A stretch of 64,000 bases of DNA from Moraxella canis (GCF_002014965.1 NZ_MUXT01000009.1:1-64000); one strand, 5' to 3'; positions 1 to 9,029 are shown, counted from the first letter of the stretch. Numbers and translations: made by a program. The notes: generated by a model from the letters alone, not told the origin.

Positions 1-30
1 TATAGGTTTTGAACAATACCGAAATTTACT

Positions 31-618
31 ATGAAAAAAACTCTTTGTGCTGTTACAGCATCTGTTTTGGCGACCACCGCATTTGCCCAAACTTCTGGTC
101 ATGGTGCAGGTCAGCTTAATGTTTATGGTAAAGTCACTCAAAATACTTGTCAATTAGCGCCAAGTTCTGCTAATGTTCAAGTTGAATTGGGTAGTACTCC
201 AGTTGACCAATTGGCAAAAGCAGGTAGTGTTTCTGCTCGTCCAGCCAAGCCTTTTACGATCGAATTGATTAATTGTCCAGCAAGTTATGTGGTGGTTGAT
301 GGCGAGCAGGCTGGTACTAAGCTGACTCAAGCAGCGGTTAAATTTGCCACTTCTCCTAATGTTACCGAAGATGGCTACTTGAAGAATGTGTCAGCCAGTG
401 CTGCTAAGGCTGAAAATGTTCAAGTGCGTTTATTGAACGCTGATGCAGGTGATGAGGTCATTAATTTAAGAACCAATGCTAATGCACCAAGCAAAAATTT
501 AGCAGATGCCAACGGTAGTATTACTTTTAATCTAAAAGCTCAGTTGGGTTCTAAAGAAGGCAATGCCACCCCAGGTCATTTCCAATCAAGCGTACCATTT
601 GAGATTGTTTATAAATAA
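31..618 (+). CDS. Fimbrial major subunit (type 1-like pilin)
   Basis: Structural pilin of a chaperone-usher fimbria, exported to the periplasm and polymerised on the cell surface by the neighbouring usher. A Sec signal peptide is visible (residues 1-19, ending AFA before a Q). The mature part has the pilin layout: an N-terminal alternating strand (QLNVYGKV) for donor-strand exchange, Cys near residue 41 and Cys near residue 86 that can form the usual disulfide, and a C-terminal beta motif ending VPFEIVYK. At 195 residues it has normal pilin length. It is first in a cluster with chaperone, usher and adhesin, and is followed by its own terminator, which fits high expression. No clear Shine-Dalgarno is seen; the ATG was chosen because the signal peptide starts there. 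Confidence 0.88.
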   Translation: MKKTLCAVTASVLATTAFAQTSGHGAGQLNVYGKVTQNTCQLAPSSANVQVELGSTPVDQLAKAGSVSARPAKPFTIELINCPASYVVVDGEQAGTKLTQAAVKFATSPNVTEDGYLKNVSASAAKAENVQVRLLNADAGDEVINLRTNANAPSKNLADANGSITFNLKAQLGSKEGNATPGHFQSSVPFEIVYK

Positions 619-659
619 TAGCAGTATTTTCATCCGTTGATGATGTGATGCATTTGACC

Positions 660-690
660 AAAACCATCTGATTTCGGATGGTTTTGTTGT
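660..690 (+). terminator. Terminator between pilin and chaperone genes
   Basis: A 9-bp perfect stem (arms 660-668 and 677-685) is followed by a short T-rich stretch. It lies 41 bases after the pilin stop and just before the chaperone ribosome binding site. In chaperone-usher operons such a site usually lowers expression of assembly genes relative to the pilin; here that role is inferred. Confidence 0.7.
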
Positions 691-717
691 CTTTGTGCTA
701 AGTACGAGGAAGATAAA

Positions 718-1419
718 GTGTCAAAATTTTTATTAGGATTGGGTGTTTTTTGTTTAAGTATGGCGGCTCAGGCCAGTATTGTCATTCAAGGCACGCGAGT
801 GGTTTATCCAGGCGATGCCAAAACTGTTGAAGTAGAGCTGTCAAATCCAGATACTCTGCCTGCACTTGCACAATCTTGGATTGAACATAGTGATAAAAAT
901 AATCCAGGCAAGATTCCTTTTATTATTACACCGCCGCTAACCCGTATCGAAGCCAATACCGAGCAGAGCTTGCGTGTACGCTACACGGGTGAGGCTCTGC
1001 CAAGCAATCAAGAAAGTTTATTTTATTTAAACATTTTAGATGTGCCGCCCAAGCCTAAAAATGCTCAAGACGAACAGAGCTATCTGCAAGTGACAATTTT
1101 AAGCCGATTGAAGTTTTTTTATCGTCCAAAAGGTCTGCCGTATTCAATCGATGAGGCATACGATAAAGTGACGTGGCAGCTACAAGGGCAGTCCCTGACA
1201 CTGCATAATCCCACGCCTTATTACATTACTTACGCGGCTCTTGCAATTAAAGATGCTAACCAAACAGTTGTCCAATCGATCTCAGAGATCGATATGATTG
1301 CGCCGTTTTCCACTCAGACGATTGAACTACAACAGCACGCGCCAAATGCTACTAGCGTACAGTGGTATATTATCAATGACTATGGGGCGACTCAGCATGG
1401 CACCTCAAAGCTTCAATAA
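718..1419 (+). CDS. Periplasmic fimbrial chaperone (PapD-like)
   Basis: Periplasmic chaperone that caps pilin subunits by donor-strand complementation and hands them to the usher. Signal peptide at residues 1-19 (ending AQA). Two immunoglobulin-like domains are recognisable: the N-terminal one has the family pattern RIEANTEQSLRV, LFYLNILDVPPKP, and the G1 strand motif LKFFYRP near residue 138. The F1-G1 region is short, as in FGS-type chaperones that serve rod-like pili. Length (233 aa) is typical. The start is GTG, supported by a GAGGA ribosome binding site at 706-710. It lies between pilin and usher, 13 bases before the latter. Confidence 0.9.
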   Translation: MSKFLLGLGVFCLSMAAQASIVIQGTRVVYPGDAKTVEVELSNPDTLPALAQSWIEHSDKNNPGKIPFIITPPLTRIEANTEQSLRVRYTGEALPSNQESLFYLNILDVPPKPKNAQDEQSYLQVTILSRLKFFYRPKGLPYSIDEAYDKVTWQLQGQSLTLHNPTPYYITYAALAIKDANQTVVQSISEIDMIAPFSTQTIELQQHAPNATSVQWYIINDYGATQHGTSKLQ

Positions 1420-1432
1420 TTTTGGCTAAAAT

Positions 1433-3844
1433 ATGATGAAATCACTGTTTCAAATAAGTATGGTGATAGGCTTAATCATACTGCCATCTGCGGTATTGGC
1501 GGACGGTGAGTTTGAGTTTGATGACGCATTTCTGTATCAAACAGGGCAACATATCAGCACTGAGCAGTTTCGTTTCGGTAATCCCATTGCCGCAGGTCAA
1601 TATGTCGCTGATGTCTATGTTAATGGCGCTTATCGTGATCAGCTGACACTTCGCTTTGTGGATAGTGATAGCGAGCCCATTCGCGGATTGTGTTGGTCGC
1701 AAGAGCTTATGGAGGCGCTTGAGCTAAAAGCTGAAGCCGTAGTTCTGCAGCCAACTGCCAACTGTATATCAGCGCTGGATGCCACGCCAGAGCTTGGTTA
1801 TCGTTTTGATATCACCACGCATAGACTTAATGTTGATGTACCACAAATCTATATAAATGCACGACCAAAAGGCTATATCCCTCGCTCAAGCTGGCGAGAA
1901 GGCGTGACTGCTGCGTTTTTAAAATATAGCCTCCATGGATACCACCAAAAAAATGATAGCAAAAGATCTGATCATCATTTTGCCAGTTTAAATACTGGGG
2001 GCAGCTTTGGGCGGTGGTCCCTAAATCAGCTGGGTTCAGCAAGCTTTGGGGAAGATGATCGTTATCAGCATCAGCAGCTGTATGTACAGCGTGATATGGA
2101 TGATGTCGATGGCAGGCTCAAGATCGGTGATTTTTATACCCAAAGTCCATTGATTGATAACATCTCACTGCGAGGCGTATCACTGCTGTCTGAACCTAGG
2201 ATGCTACCATATATTCAAAATGGTTACGCCCCTCTTATCCGAGGTCATGCAAGCAGTCCTGCCGTGATAAAAATTTATCAAAATGATTATATTATCCACG
2301 AGTTGTCAGTCGCGGCAGGACCGTTTGAGATCAGTGATCTACCTGCACTGTCCTCCACATCAGATACGCTCAGAGTGGTCATCTTGGAAGCAGATGGTGT
2401 CGCACGTGAGATGCTTGTACCATTTGCAAGGACAGCACAAATGCTCAGACCTGGACATATGCGCTATCATCTGTCGGCAGGTGCTTATCGCCAAAATCAG
2501 CATACTGATGATAACCTGCTGGTACACGGATCGGTACAGTACGGCATGAATAACCATCTGACTGCACAGGCAGGTGCGATCGTTCATCCAGACTATCAGT
2601 CAGTCACTGTGGGCGGGGTGACGGGCTTAGCATGGGGAGCGCTGTCTTTTGATATGAATGCTGTCCAAGCTGAGGGCTGGGACAGTGCCAGTAAGCTGCA
2701 TTTGGGTTATCAGCATTATTTAAAATCTTCAAAAACTTATATTGACGCCGATGCTTATCATTATTTTTCTAAGGCTTATCCAAGTTTGGGCGATGTCATC
2801 AATCATACCAATCAGCCAGTTACACAAAACAAACACCTAAAGCAGCAATATCGGCTAAATGTCAGCCAAGATCTGTCTAAAGGGCTTGGCAGTGTGTATG
2901 CCTCAGGCACACTCAATCGCTATGATGACAAAAACGAAAGCAGTTATCAATTTGGTTATAGCAATGCTTATAAAAATATCCAGTATCGTCTCGGTGTCGG
3001 CAAAAGCTATAATCTGAATACTGATCGCTATGAAAATTCATGGTTTGCACATCTAACGATGCCATTTGATGAATATCTAAAAAATCCGTCCACGATCAGC
3101 GCGCAGCATAATCATCGCCAAGGCAGCGATTATTCACAAGTTTCATGGAATAGTGTCTTTGGCGATGCCGATCAACATCACTACTCGGTCGGGGTGGGTA
3201 AGCAAGATCATGAGGATGCGAGCGTTTATGCCAGTATTTCTGCAGGACTGCCAACAGCGCGCGTAGGGTTATCGGCATCACATCAAGGTGATAGCAGTCA
3301 GTTTAGTTATTCGGCATCAGGGGCGGTGGTGGCTCATGAGCACGGCGTGACTTTGGCTAATAACTTGGGCGAAACCTTTGCGATCATACGCGCCAAAGGG
3401 GCGAAAGGCACACCGATTACCGGAGGTAATGGTAACAAAATCGATCGCTTTGGTCATGGTATTGTGCCGACTTTGTCGCCTTATCAAATCAACCGTATCG
3501 GCATTGATGTCAATCATCTGCCCGATGATGTGGAGATCGAAGCCACAGCCAAGACACTGATTCCAAGAGCTTATACGGCGCATTTGGTAGAGTTTGCGAC
3601 AAAGTCTGGTCAATTGGTGCTGTTTGATGTGAATAATTTGGATCTGCCCCCACTTGGCAGTGTCTATGATCAAGCCGGCAATCTGATCGGTCAAGTGGTT
3701 CAAGATGGCAGGGTATTGGCGCGCGTTCCAGACAGTCAAGGACAAGTGCGCATATCTTGGCAGTCGGGCGAATGCTTGATTGATTATGACATTCAAGATG
3801 AGTCAAGCGAGCTTGTCATCTATCCTGCCCAATGCCAAAATTAA
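1433..3844 (+). CDS. Outer membrane fimbrial usher (FimD/PapC family)
   Basis: Outer-membrane assembly platform that secretes and polymerises chaperone-bound subunits. After a signal peptide (about 1-23, ending VLA) comes the N-terminal chaperone-binding domain with the usher pattern FRFGN and VADVYVNG, then a long 24-strand barrel region containing GFAP-like plug segments (residues 260-330: YAPLIRG, VKIYQNDYIIHE, GPFEISDL), and C-terminal domains with PPLGSVYD and a terminal Cys pair (SGECLIDYD, PAQCQN). Length 803 aa is in the family range. Two in-frame ATGs (1433, 1436) open the gene and cannot be separated. It is 9 bases upstream of the adhesin gene, so the two are likely cotranscribed. 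Confidence 0.93.
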   Translation: MMKSLFQISMVIGLIILPSAVLADGEFEFDDAFLYQTGQHISTEQFRFGNPIAAGQYVADVYVNGAYRDQLTLRFVDSDSEPIRGLCWSQELMEALELKAEAVVLQPTANCISALDATPELGYRFDITTHRLNVDVPQIYINARPKGYIPRSSWREGVTAAFLKYSLHGYHQKNDSKRSDHHFASLNTGGSFGRWSLNQLGSASFGEDDRYQHQQLYVQRDMDDVDGRLKIGDFYTQSPLIDNISLRGVSLLSEPRMLPYIQNGYAPLIRGHASSPAVIKIYQNDYIIHELSVAAGPFEISDLPALSSTSDTLRVVILEADGVAREMLVPFARTAQMLRPGHMRYHLSAGAYRQNQHTDDNLLVHGSVQYGMNNHLTAQAGAIVHPDYQSVTVGGVTGLAWGALSFDMNAVQAEGWDSASKLHLGYQHYLKSSKTYIDADAYHYFSKAYPSLGDVINHTNQPVTQNKHLKQQYRLNVSQDLSKGLGSVYASGTLNRYDDKNESSYQFGYSNAYKNIQYRLGVGKSYNLNTDRYENSWFAHLTMPFDEYLKNPSTISAQHNHRQGSDYSQVSWNSVFGDADQHHYSVGVGKQDHEDASVYASISAGLPTARVGLSASHQGDSSQFSYSASGAVVAHEHGVTLANNLGETFAIIRAKGAKGTPITGGNGNKIDRFGHGIVPTLSPYQINRIGIDVNHLPDDVEIEATAKTLIPRAYTAHLVEFATKSGQLVLFDVNNLDLPPLGSVYDQAGNLIGQVVQDGRVLARVPDSQGQVRISWQSGECLIDYDIQDESSELVIYPAQCQN

Positions 3845-3853
3845 GGAAAACCC

Positions 3854-4837
3854 ATGAAACCAAACATAACATATGGCGTAATATTGGTGGGTATATTGAC
3901 CAATGCGGCATTTGCCAATCACCAAGATATGCCAAATATTTTACCAGATGCCCATGCGACTTCGGCTGATCAAGTAAATCAGACGCTGGCGTCTGACGAT
4001 CAGGCTATGGGAGCGGTCTTGGCGGTGTCATCTCAGATCCAAGATTGTCAAGTGTCTGTAGCGACAATCACCTGCACAGAAGAGCTGGTGCTCCAAAAGC
4101 CTGCAAATCAGCCTGAGCATTTTTGGATAAAAGCTGCCGACATGCCACCTGCTGGCAATGTCCGCACTGATATTTTTATCAATGATATTTGGGTGCCGAC
4201 CATCGCTCATGAGTGGCAGCAGCGGTCAGCTTATTCAGTCACCGATATGCTCAGGCTAAAGGTCGTTTATACAGTTGATGCGCCAAAAGCCGGCGATTAT
4301 CGCATGCCTTCTTGGAAGGTGCTTGATTATGTCTTGGGCTTACCTGACAGTCAGCACTCAATTGGGGTGAAGATGGGATTTTCAAAAGCGACTCAGCCAG
4401 TCATATGTACACTTGATAAGCAAAGTCAAAGCGTGACACTTGAGAATGTCGCAAGCAGTCAGCTTCGCCACCAAGGAAACAAGGTCAAGGCAGGCAGTTT
4501 TGTGGTGGGGTTGACCTGTAACAGCGATAGCCCTCAGATTGCCATGGCGATGACCGATGTCACACAGCCAAGTAACACCAGTGATTTACTGAGCATAGCC
4601 ACAGGACGGGCATCAGCCAAAGGCTTGGCTTTACAGCTAAAGCGATCTGATGATCAAAATGTAAGCTTTACACCTCAAGCAGCCAGTTTTGAGATGCCGT
4701 CAGCCAATCAGTGGTATCTGCAAGCCAAAAACAGCACCCCAAATCAGCAGTTTGATGTGTATTATGTGAACACTCAAGGTCAGGTGACGGCAGGCAAAGT
4801 AGAAGCCAAGGCCACAGTGACTGTCGCATTTCGCTAG
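3854..4837 (+). CDS. Fimbrial tip adhesin / minor pilin, two-domain
   Basis: Last gene of the fimbrial cluster; likely the tip adhesin. Signal peptide at about 1-21 (ending AFA). The N-terminal half (about 22-180) has no motif I recognise but holds a Cys pair (near 69 and 78) and would be the ligand-binding lectin-type domain. The C-terminal half (about 185-327) has the FimF/G/H-like pilin pattern: a Cys followed by VTLENVASSQL, then FVVGLTC, and a beta-rich tail ending VTVAFR. Two-domain length (327 aa) resembles FimH-type adhesins. Receptor specificity cannot be told from the sequence. A strong terminator follows, closing the operon. Confidence 0.78.
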   Translation: MKPNITYGVILVGILTNAAFANHQDMPNILPDAHATSADQVNQTLASDDQAMGAVLAVSSQIQDCQVSVATITCTEELVLQKPANQPEHFWIKAADMPPAGNVRTDIFINDIWVPTIAHEWQQRSAYSVTDMLRLKVVYTVDAPKAGDYRMPSWKVLDYVLGLPDSQHSIGVKMGFSKATQPVICTLDKQSQSVTLENVASSQLRHQGNKVKAGSFVVGLTCNSDSPQIAMAMTDVTQPSNTSDLLSIATGRASAKGLALQLKRSDDQNVSFTPQAASFEMPSANQWYLQAKNSTPNQQFDVYYVNTQGQVTAGKVEAKATVTVAFR

Positions 4838-4850
4838 TCGTTAACGCATA

Positions 4851-4890
4851 AAAACCCAAAGCTTAGGATCAATCTAGGCTTTGGGTTTTT
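4851..4890 (+). terminator. Terminator of the fimbrial operon, probably bidirectional
   Basis: Stem arms 4851-4862 and 4878-4889 (AAAACCCAAAGC and its complement) are followed by T residues on the plus strand and preceded by A residues. It can therefore also serve the convergent acetyltransferase gene ending at 4934. Confidence 0.8.
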
Positions 4891-4933
4891 ATGGATTAAA
4901 TCACACTGTCAAATAAGCGGTGTTTTGATTTAG

Positions 4934-5203
4934 TCAGTTTGATTTTTGGTGCTTATTCATGTAATTAGCCACAAAACTACAGCTTGGAATGATTTGCTTG
5001 CCTTCAGCTTCGGCATATTCAACAGCGTGCTTGACAAGGGCTGTGCCAACACCACGACCTCCAAGCTGCGGCGGTACAAGCGTGTAGTGATAGTTAAGCG
5101 TATTATCATCAATGATGGCATAGCTTAGATAGGCAGTATGACCATCAATGGTAGTCTCAAAACGCTGAGTATCGGGGTTGTGGGTGATGGTGGGATTTGT
5201 CAT
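4934..5203 (-). CDS. Small GNAT-type N-acetyltransferase (YjdJ-like)
   Basis: An 89-residue protein of the short GCN5-related acetyltransferase family (Acetyltransf_CG type). The acetyl-CoA loop is visible as the GGRGVGTALV segment near residues 48-57, followed by a helix VKHAVEYAEAEG and the conserved IIPSCSFVANYM end. The start ATG has an AAGGA ribosome binding site seven bases upstream. The gene stands alone between the fimbrial operon (convergent) and ettA (divergent). The substrate of this family is generally unknown. Confidence 0.85.
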   Translation of the reverse strand: MTNPTITHNPDTQRFETTIDGHTAYLSYAIIDDNTLNYHYTLVPPQLGGRGVGTALVKHAVEYAEAEGKQIIPSCSFVANYMNKHQKSN

Positions 5204-5433
5204 CGCTAATCCTTAGACTGTTGTTTAACCTGTTGTCTTACCATGCTAGCATAAAATCAATATAATTAAAATCATCTTTTAATTCATCAGGCAAAACTAT
5301 CATCTTTGATCAAATCAATGCCGATGTAAATCCCTTGCCCCACCTGCTAAAGCGTGCGATAATAGACGGTTATATATCTTAATTTGTATAGTTTACCAAA
5401 TCGTTAATTTTAATTGTTAATCAAAGGCTTAGT

Positions 5434-7095
5434 ATGGCTCAATACATTTACACCATGAACAAGGTGTCAAAAATTGTTCCCCCAAAGCGTGAAATCCTAA
5501 AAGACATCAGCTTGTCATTTTTTCCAGGTGCCAAAATCGGTGTCTTGGGTCTAAACGGGGCGGGTAAATCTACCTTGCTACGCATCATGGCAGGCGTGGA
5601 CACCGAGTTTAATGGCGAAGCCCGAGCGGCAACAGGGATTAAGATTGGCTATCTGCCTCAAGAACCCCAACTTGACCCAAATAAAGACGTGCGTGGCAAC
5701 GTTGAAGACGGTGTGCGTGAAGCCCTAGATGCCCTTGACCGTTTAAATCAAATCTATGCCGAATATGCCGAGCCTGACGCAGATTTTGATAAATTGGCTG
5801 CCGAACAAGGCAAAATGGAAGACATCATCCAGGCGTGGGACGCCCATAACCTAAACACTCAGCTAGAAAAAGCCGCCGATGCCCTGCGTTTGCCGCCGTG
5901 GGATGCTGATGTCTCTAAGCTGTCAGGCGGTGAAAAACGCCGTGTCGCTTTGTGCCGTTTGCTACTATCTAAGCCTGATATGCTCTTACTTGATGAGCCG
6001 ACCAACCATTTGGACGCAGAATCGGTGGCGTGGCTTGAACGCTTCTTAAAAGATTATTCTGGCACGATTGTGGCGATTACGCACGACCGCTATTTCCTTG
6101 ATAATGTCGCTGAGTGGATTTTGGAGCTTGACCGTGGCTATGGCTACCCCTATCAAGGCAACTACACCGAGTGGCTAGAACAAAAAAATAAACGCCTAGA
6201 ACAAGAACAAAAACAAGAAGAAGCCTTCGCCAAAGCCCTAAAACAAGAGCTAGAATGGGTGCGTAAAAACCAAAAAGGTCAGCAAGCCAAATCCAAATCT
6301 CGCCTAGAACGCTTTGAAGAGATGAACTCACGCGAGTTTCAGCAGCGTAACGAAACGGCGGAGATTTATATTCCGCCGGGACCACGTCTTGGCAATAAAG
6401 TCATCGAAGTCAATAATATCTCCAAATCTTTTGACGGACGCTTATTGTATGAAAATCTGTCATTTAGCGTACCGCCAATGGCAATCGTCGGTATTGTTGG
6501 TCCAAACGGTGCTGGTAAAACCACGCTGTTTAATATGATTACTGGCAAAGACACGCCTGACACAGGCTCAGTGGAAGTGGGCGAGAGCGTGAAAGTGGCT
6601 TATGTTGGTCAGGTCAGAGATGAGCTGGACGACAAAAAGACCGTGTGGGAAGAAGTCTCAGACGGCTTGGATATGATTACGGTGGGTGAGTACACCACGC
6701 CAAGCCGTGCTTACATTGGGCGTTTTAATTTTAAAGGTCAAGACCAACAAAAACTCGTGGGCAACTTATCAGGTGGTGAGCGTAACCGCCTGCAACTTGC
6801 CAAGACCTTAAAACAGGGGGCGAACGTTATCTTGCTGGATGAGCCGTCCAACGACCTAGATGTCGAGACCTTGCGTGCCTTAGAAGATGCGGTGCAGGTG
6901 TTCCCTGGCACAGTCATGGTGGTGTCGCATGACCGCTGGTTCTTGGACCGTATTTGTACGCATATTTTGTCGTTTGAAAATGAAGAACCTGAATTCTTTG
7001 ACGGCAATTACAGCGAATACGAAAAATGGCGTAAAGAACGCCTAGGTGCAGACGCCACACCCAAGCGGATGAAATATAAGAAGATTGGTGGGTAA
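5434..7095 (+). CDS. ettA: Energy-dependent translational throttle protein EttA (ABC-F)
   Basis: ABC-F ATPase that binds the ribosomal E site and gates entry into elongation according to ATP/ADP ratio. Two nucleotide-binding domains are complete: Walker A GLNGAGKST (residues 39-47), signature KLSGGEKRR (about 165) and Walker B LLLDEPTNHLD; then a charged linker rich in K/E/Q (about 245-300), the EttA-type P-site tRNA-interaction motif; then Walker A GPNGAGKTT, signature NLSGGERNR and ILLDEPSNDLD. The second Walker B carries S-N-D instead of T-N-H, which is normal for EttA. Length 553 aa is typical. It is monocistronic, with its own terminator immediately downstream. Confidence 0.96.
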   Translation: MAQYIYTMNKVSKIVPPKREILKDISLSFFPGAKIGVLGLNGAGKSTLLRIMAGVDTEFNGEARAATGIKIGYLPQEPQLDPNKDVRGNVEDGVREALDALDRLNQIYAEYAEPDADFDKLAAEQGKMEDIIQAWDAHNLNTQLEKAADALRLPPWDADVSKLSGGEKRRVALCRLLLSKPDMLLLDEPTNHLDAESVAWLERFLKDYSGTIVAITHDRYFLDNVAEWILELDRGYGYPYQGNYTEWLEQKNKRLEQEQKQEEAFAKALKQELEWVRKNQKGQQAKSKSRLERFEEMNSREFQQRNETAEIYIPPGPRLGNKVIEVNNISKSFDGRLLYENLSFSVPPMAIVGIVGPNGAGKTTLFNMITGKDTPDTGSVEVGESVKVAYVGQVRDELDDKKTVWEEVSDGLDMITVGEYTTPSRAYIGRFNFKGQDQQKLVGNLSGGERNRLQLAKTLKQGANVILLDEPSNDLDVETLRALEDAVQVFPGTVMVVSHDRWFLDRICTHILSFENEEPEFFDGNYSEYEKWRKERLGADATPKRMKYKKIGG

Positions 7096-7105
7096 ATCGC
7101 CCAAG

Positions 7106-7142
7106 CCCCATCTTGATTGCTGATCAAGATGGGGTATTTTTA
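7106..7142 (+). terminator. ettA terminator
   Basis: A perfect 12-bp stem (7106-7117 with 7123-7134), loop of five bases, is followed by a T-rich tail. It begins 11 bases after the ettA stop. Confidence 0.88.
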
Positions 7143-7156
7143 TTAAGGATTATCAA

Positions 7157-7342
7157 GTGATTATAAAAGATTATACCATGGGTACAGTATTTACCAATCA
7201 AGACTTGATGGATACTTTTAAGGTATCTAATTCAGGGGGTATGCGCCGCAGTAAAGCAGCCGCCAGCATAGCCCTTAAAATTGGCATGGATCAACACGCC
7301 TTAGGCTGCCGTTTATGCAATGATTATCGCTTGGATAGGTGA
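7157..7342 (+). pseudogene. Possible remnant of an HNH/McrA-type restriction endonuclease N-terminus
   Basis: A 61-codon frame (GTG start with AAGGA upstream, or ATG at 7178). Residues about 8-32 (MGTVFTNQDL, then FKVSNSGGMRRSK) resemble the N-terminal head of HNH-type restriction endonucleases, where a similar VGNSGGMRRS block opens a protein of several hundred residues. After that block the sequence turns into unrelated residues and stops, and no HNH motif is found in any frame before the convergent gene. I read it as a decayed stub; it may equally be a short non-functional frame. The family link is from memory of the motif, not from a search. Confidence 0.35.
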
Positions 7343-7376
7343 GTTATTGTAGTTCATCACTGATCTTACTGTCTTA

Positions 7377-7410
7377 TCATCATCCCACAAATATCCTTTT
7401 GGGATGATGA
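7377..7410. other. Inverted repeat downstream of the endonuclease-like stub
   Basis: Perfect 11-bp arms TCATCATCCCA (7377-7387) and TGGGATGATGA (7400-7410). There is no long T-tract on either side, so it is a weak terminator at best. It lies in the 430-base space between ettA and the channel gene. Confidence 0.5.
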
Positions 7411-7483
7411 GTTTTGGTTCATTAAGTGGGTGGTTTGTTTGACTTTTTATAAGATAAAGCCTAGCATATCGCGCCATAAAAAC

Positions 7484-7514
7484 AAAAAACGACATCATTT
7501 GATGCCGTTTTTTT
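7484..7514 (-). terminator. Terminator of the mechanosensitive channel gene
   Basis: An inverted repeat with arms around CATCA/TGATG extended by ACG and CGT and flanked by an A run on one side and seven Ts on the other. It sits 13 bases beyond the stop codon of the minus-strand gene at 7527. Confidence 0.75.
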
Positions 7515-7526
7515 ATGATTTAAGGT

Positions 7527-9029
7527 TTAAAAACGCGACTCGTCATCTTGAGAATTGGGTAGGATAACTTTGTTGTCGGCTTCATTTTCTGCTTTATCTT
7601 GAATGCGCTTAAGTAGGCGAGCTGCCGCTTCACGACCACCCAAGCCAAACGCAAGCGCAAATGCCACCGCCACCGCGCCAAGCGTCAAGCCAAAGGCAAG
7701 ATTGACAATGCTATCTGCAATGCCCATCGCGCGCAGACCCATCGCCAAAACCAAACCCATGATGAGCACGCGCACGATGTTCGCCAAAAGCCGCGAGCCT
7801 TGTTCTGAGCGCTCAACGATGCCCGCGATGAGATTGGCAAGCCAAAACCCGATGACCAAAATTAGGGCTCCAAGTATGATTTGACCACCAAAGGTGATGA
7901 ACATCGCCACCAAAGTACGAATTTGCTCAAATCCTAAAATATCCGCTGCCGCAGTCACAGCAAACAACATGGCAAAAAACATGATGGTGCAGCCGATGAC
8001 ATCAGACAGCTTTTGATTGCCCAAAATGCTTTGTAGTCCCACGCGGCTAGGCAGCGCATCCAATTGAGTGCTTGCAAGCAACCCTTTGATAATGTTCGTG
8101 ATCAAGCGAACCACATAATAGGTGATGATCAAAATGGCAGCCGCCGTAAAGATGTTTGGCAGCGCCTCCATGATTTTATTAAGCATATTGGTGGCAGGGC
8201 GTGAGATGGCTTCGATCTTTAGCGCATCCAGTGCCGCGATCGTAAAGGGCACAATCACCAATAAAAACGCCAATGAGCCTGCGATGCTTGGCAAATTATT
8301 TTGTTCGCTCACGCCGGCTTTTGTCGCCAAAGCTTGGATATTAAAGCCTTGTAAAAGATTGGTGACGATGCTGCGGACGACGCGCGCCACAATCAATCCC
8401 ACAAAGAACACCAAGCCTGCCATCAAGAAATTTGGAATAAAATCAAAGATCTTATCGACCATATTGGTCAATGGTGTGAACAGGCCAGTGAGCCCAAGCT
8501 GACCGAGTACCATGGTCAGCACAATGAGTAAAATAAACCAATAAACCACATCAGCGATGGTGCTGCTCATTGGCTTGACGCCGGCTTCGTGAGACAGTTT
8601 TTCGTCCAAATTGGTTTTATTAAGCGCCATTTTGGCAGAGTTTTTTGCGATGGTTGCAACGCCCCAACCGATCACCCCGACGGCAATGGCGGCAAGCAGA
8701 TTGGGTAAAAATAGCAGCACTTGATTGATCATATTGGCAAAAGGCACCGAGATCGAATTTAGGTTCACTTGATTGAGCGCCCCTGAAATCCCAATGATAA
8801 AAACAAACCAAAACACAAGCTTAGATAAGATCTGATCTACCTGATAATGTGTTCCTGTTGAGCGCTGAATGCGCCCATTGATATTAAATTTATTCAAAGC
8901 TTTTCGAGTGGCAGCAGCCAACACCAAAGCAGCCACCCAACCAAGTAAAAAAATCAAGATGGCGCCGATGATTGAGCCTGCAGGACCCTGCAGCCCCTGA
9001 TTAAAAATCATCATTCTATGAAAATCCAT
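7527..9029 (-). CDS. Mechanosensitive ion channel family protein, TM-helix repeat type (CmpX-like)
   Basis: An inner-membrane protein of 500 residues built from repeated conserved TM-helix units (each with a FxPNxxxA pattern: LLFLPNLLAA, FDFIPNFLMA, MEALPNIFTA) and many further hydrophobic helices. The C-terminus has the MscS pore-helix signature AFALAFGLGGREAAARLL, but the protein ends about 30 residues later, so the beta and alpha/beta vestibule domains of MscS are absent. Such proteins are annotated as mechanosensitive channels; a role in osmotic or membrane-tension response is known family knowledge, not shown here. ATG has an AGGGG site upstream. Monocistronic. Confidence 0.85.
   Translation of the reverse strand: MDFHRMMIFNQGLQGPAGSIIGAILIFLLGWVAALVLAAATRKALNKFNINGRIQRSTGTHYQVDQILSKLVFWFVFIIGISGALNQVNLNSISVPFANMINQVLLFLPNLLAAIAVGVIGWGVATIAKNSAKMALNKTNLDEKLSHEAGVKPMSSTIADVVYWFILLIVLTMVLGQLGLTGLFTPLTNMVDKIFDFIPNFLMAGLVFFVGLIVARVVRSIVTNLLQGFNIQALATKAGVSEQNNLPSIAGSLAFLLVIVPFTIAALDALKIEAISRPATNMLNKIMEALPNIFTAAAILIITYYVVRLITNIIKGLLASTQLDALPSRVGLQSILGNQKLSDVIGCTIMFFAMLFAVTAAADILGFEQIRTLVAMFITFGGQIILGALILVIGFWLANLIAGIVERSEQGSRLLANIVRVLIMGLVLAMGLRAMGIADSIVNLAFGLTLGAVAVAFALAFGLGGREAAARLLKRIQDKAENEADNKVILPNSQDDESRF

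Noticed and set aside
3317..3806. Long minus-strand frames inside the usher gene
   Set aside because: They are opposite-strand shadows of a well-supported usher frame, with no ribosome binding site or recognisable domain.
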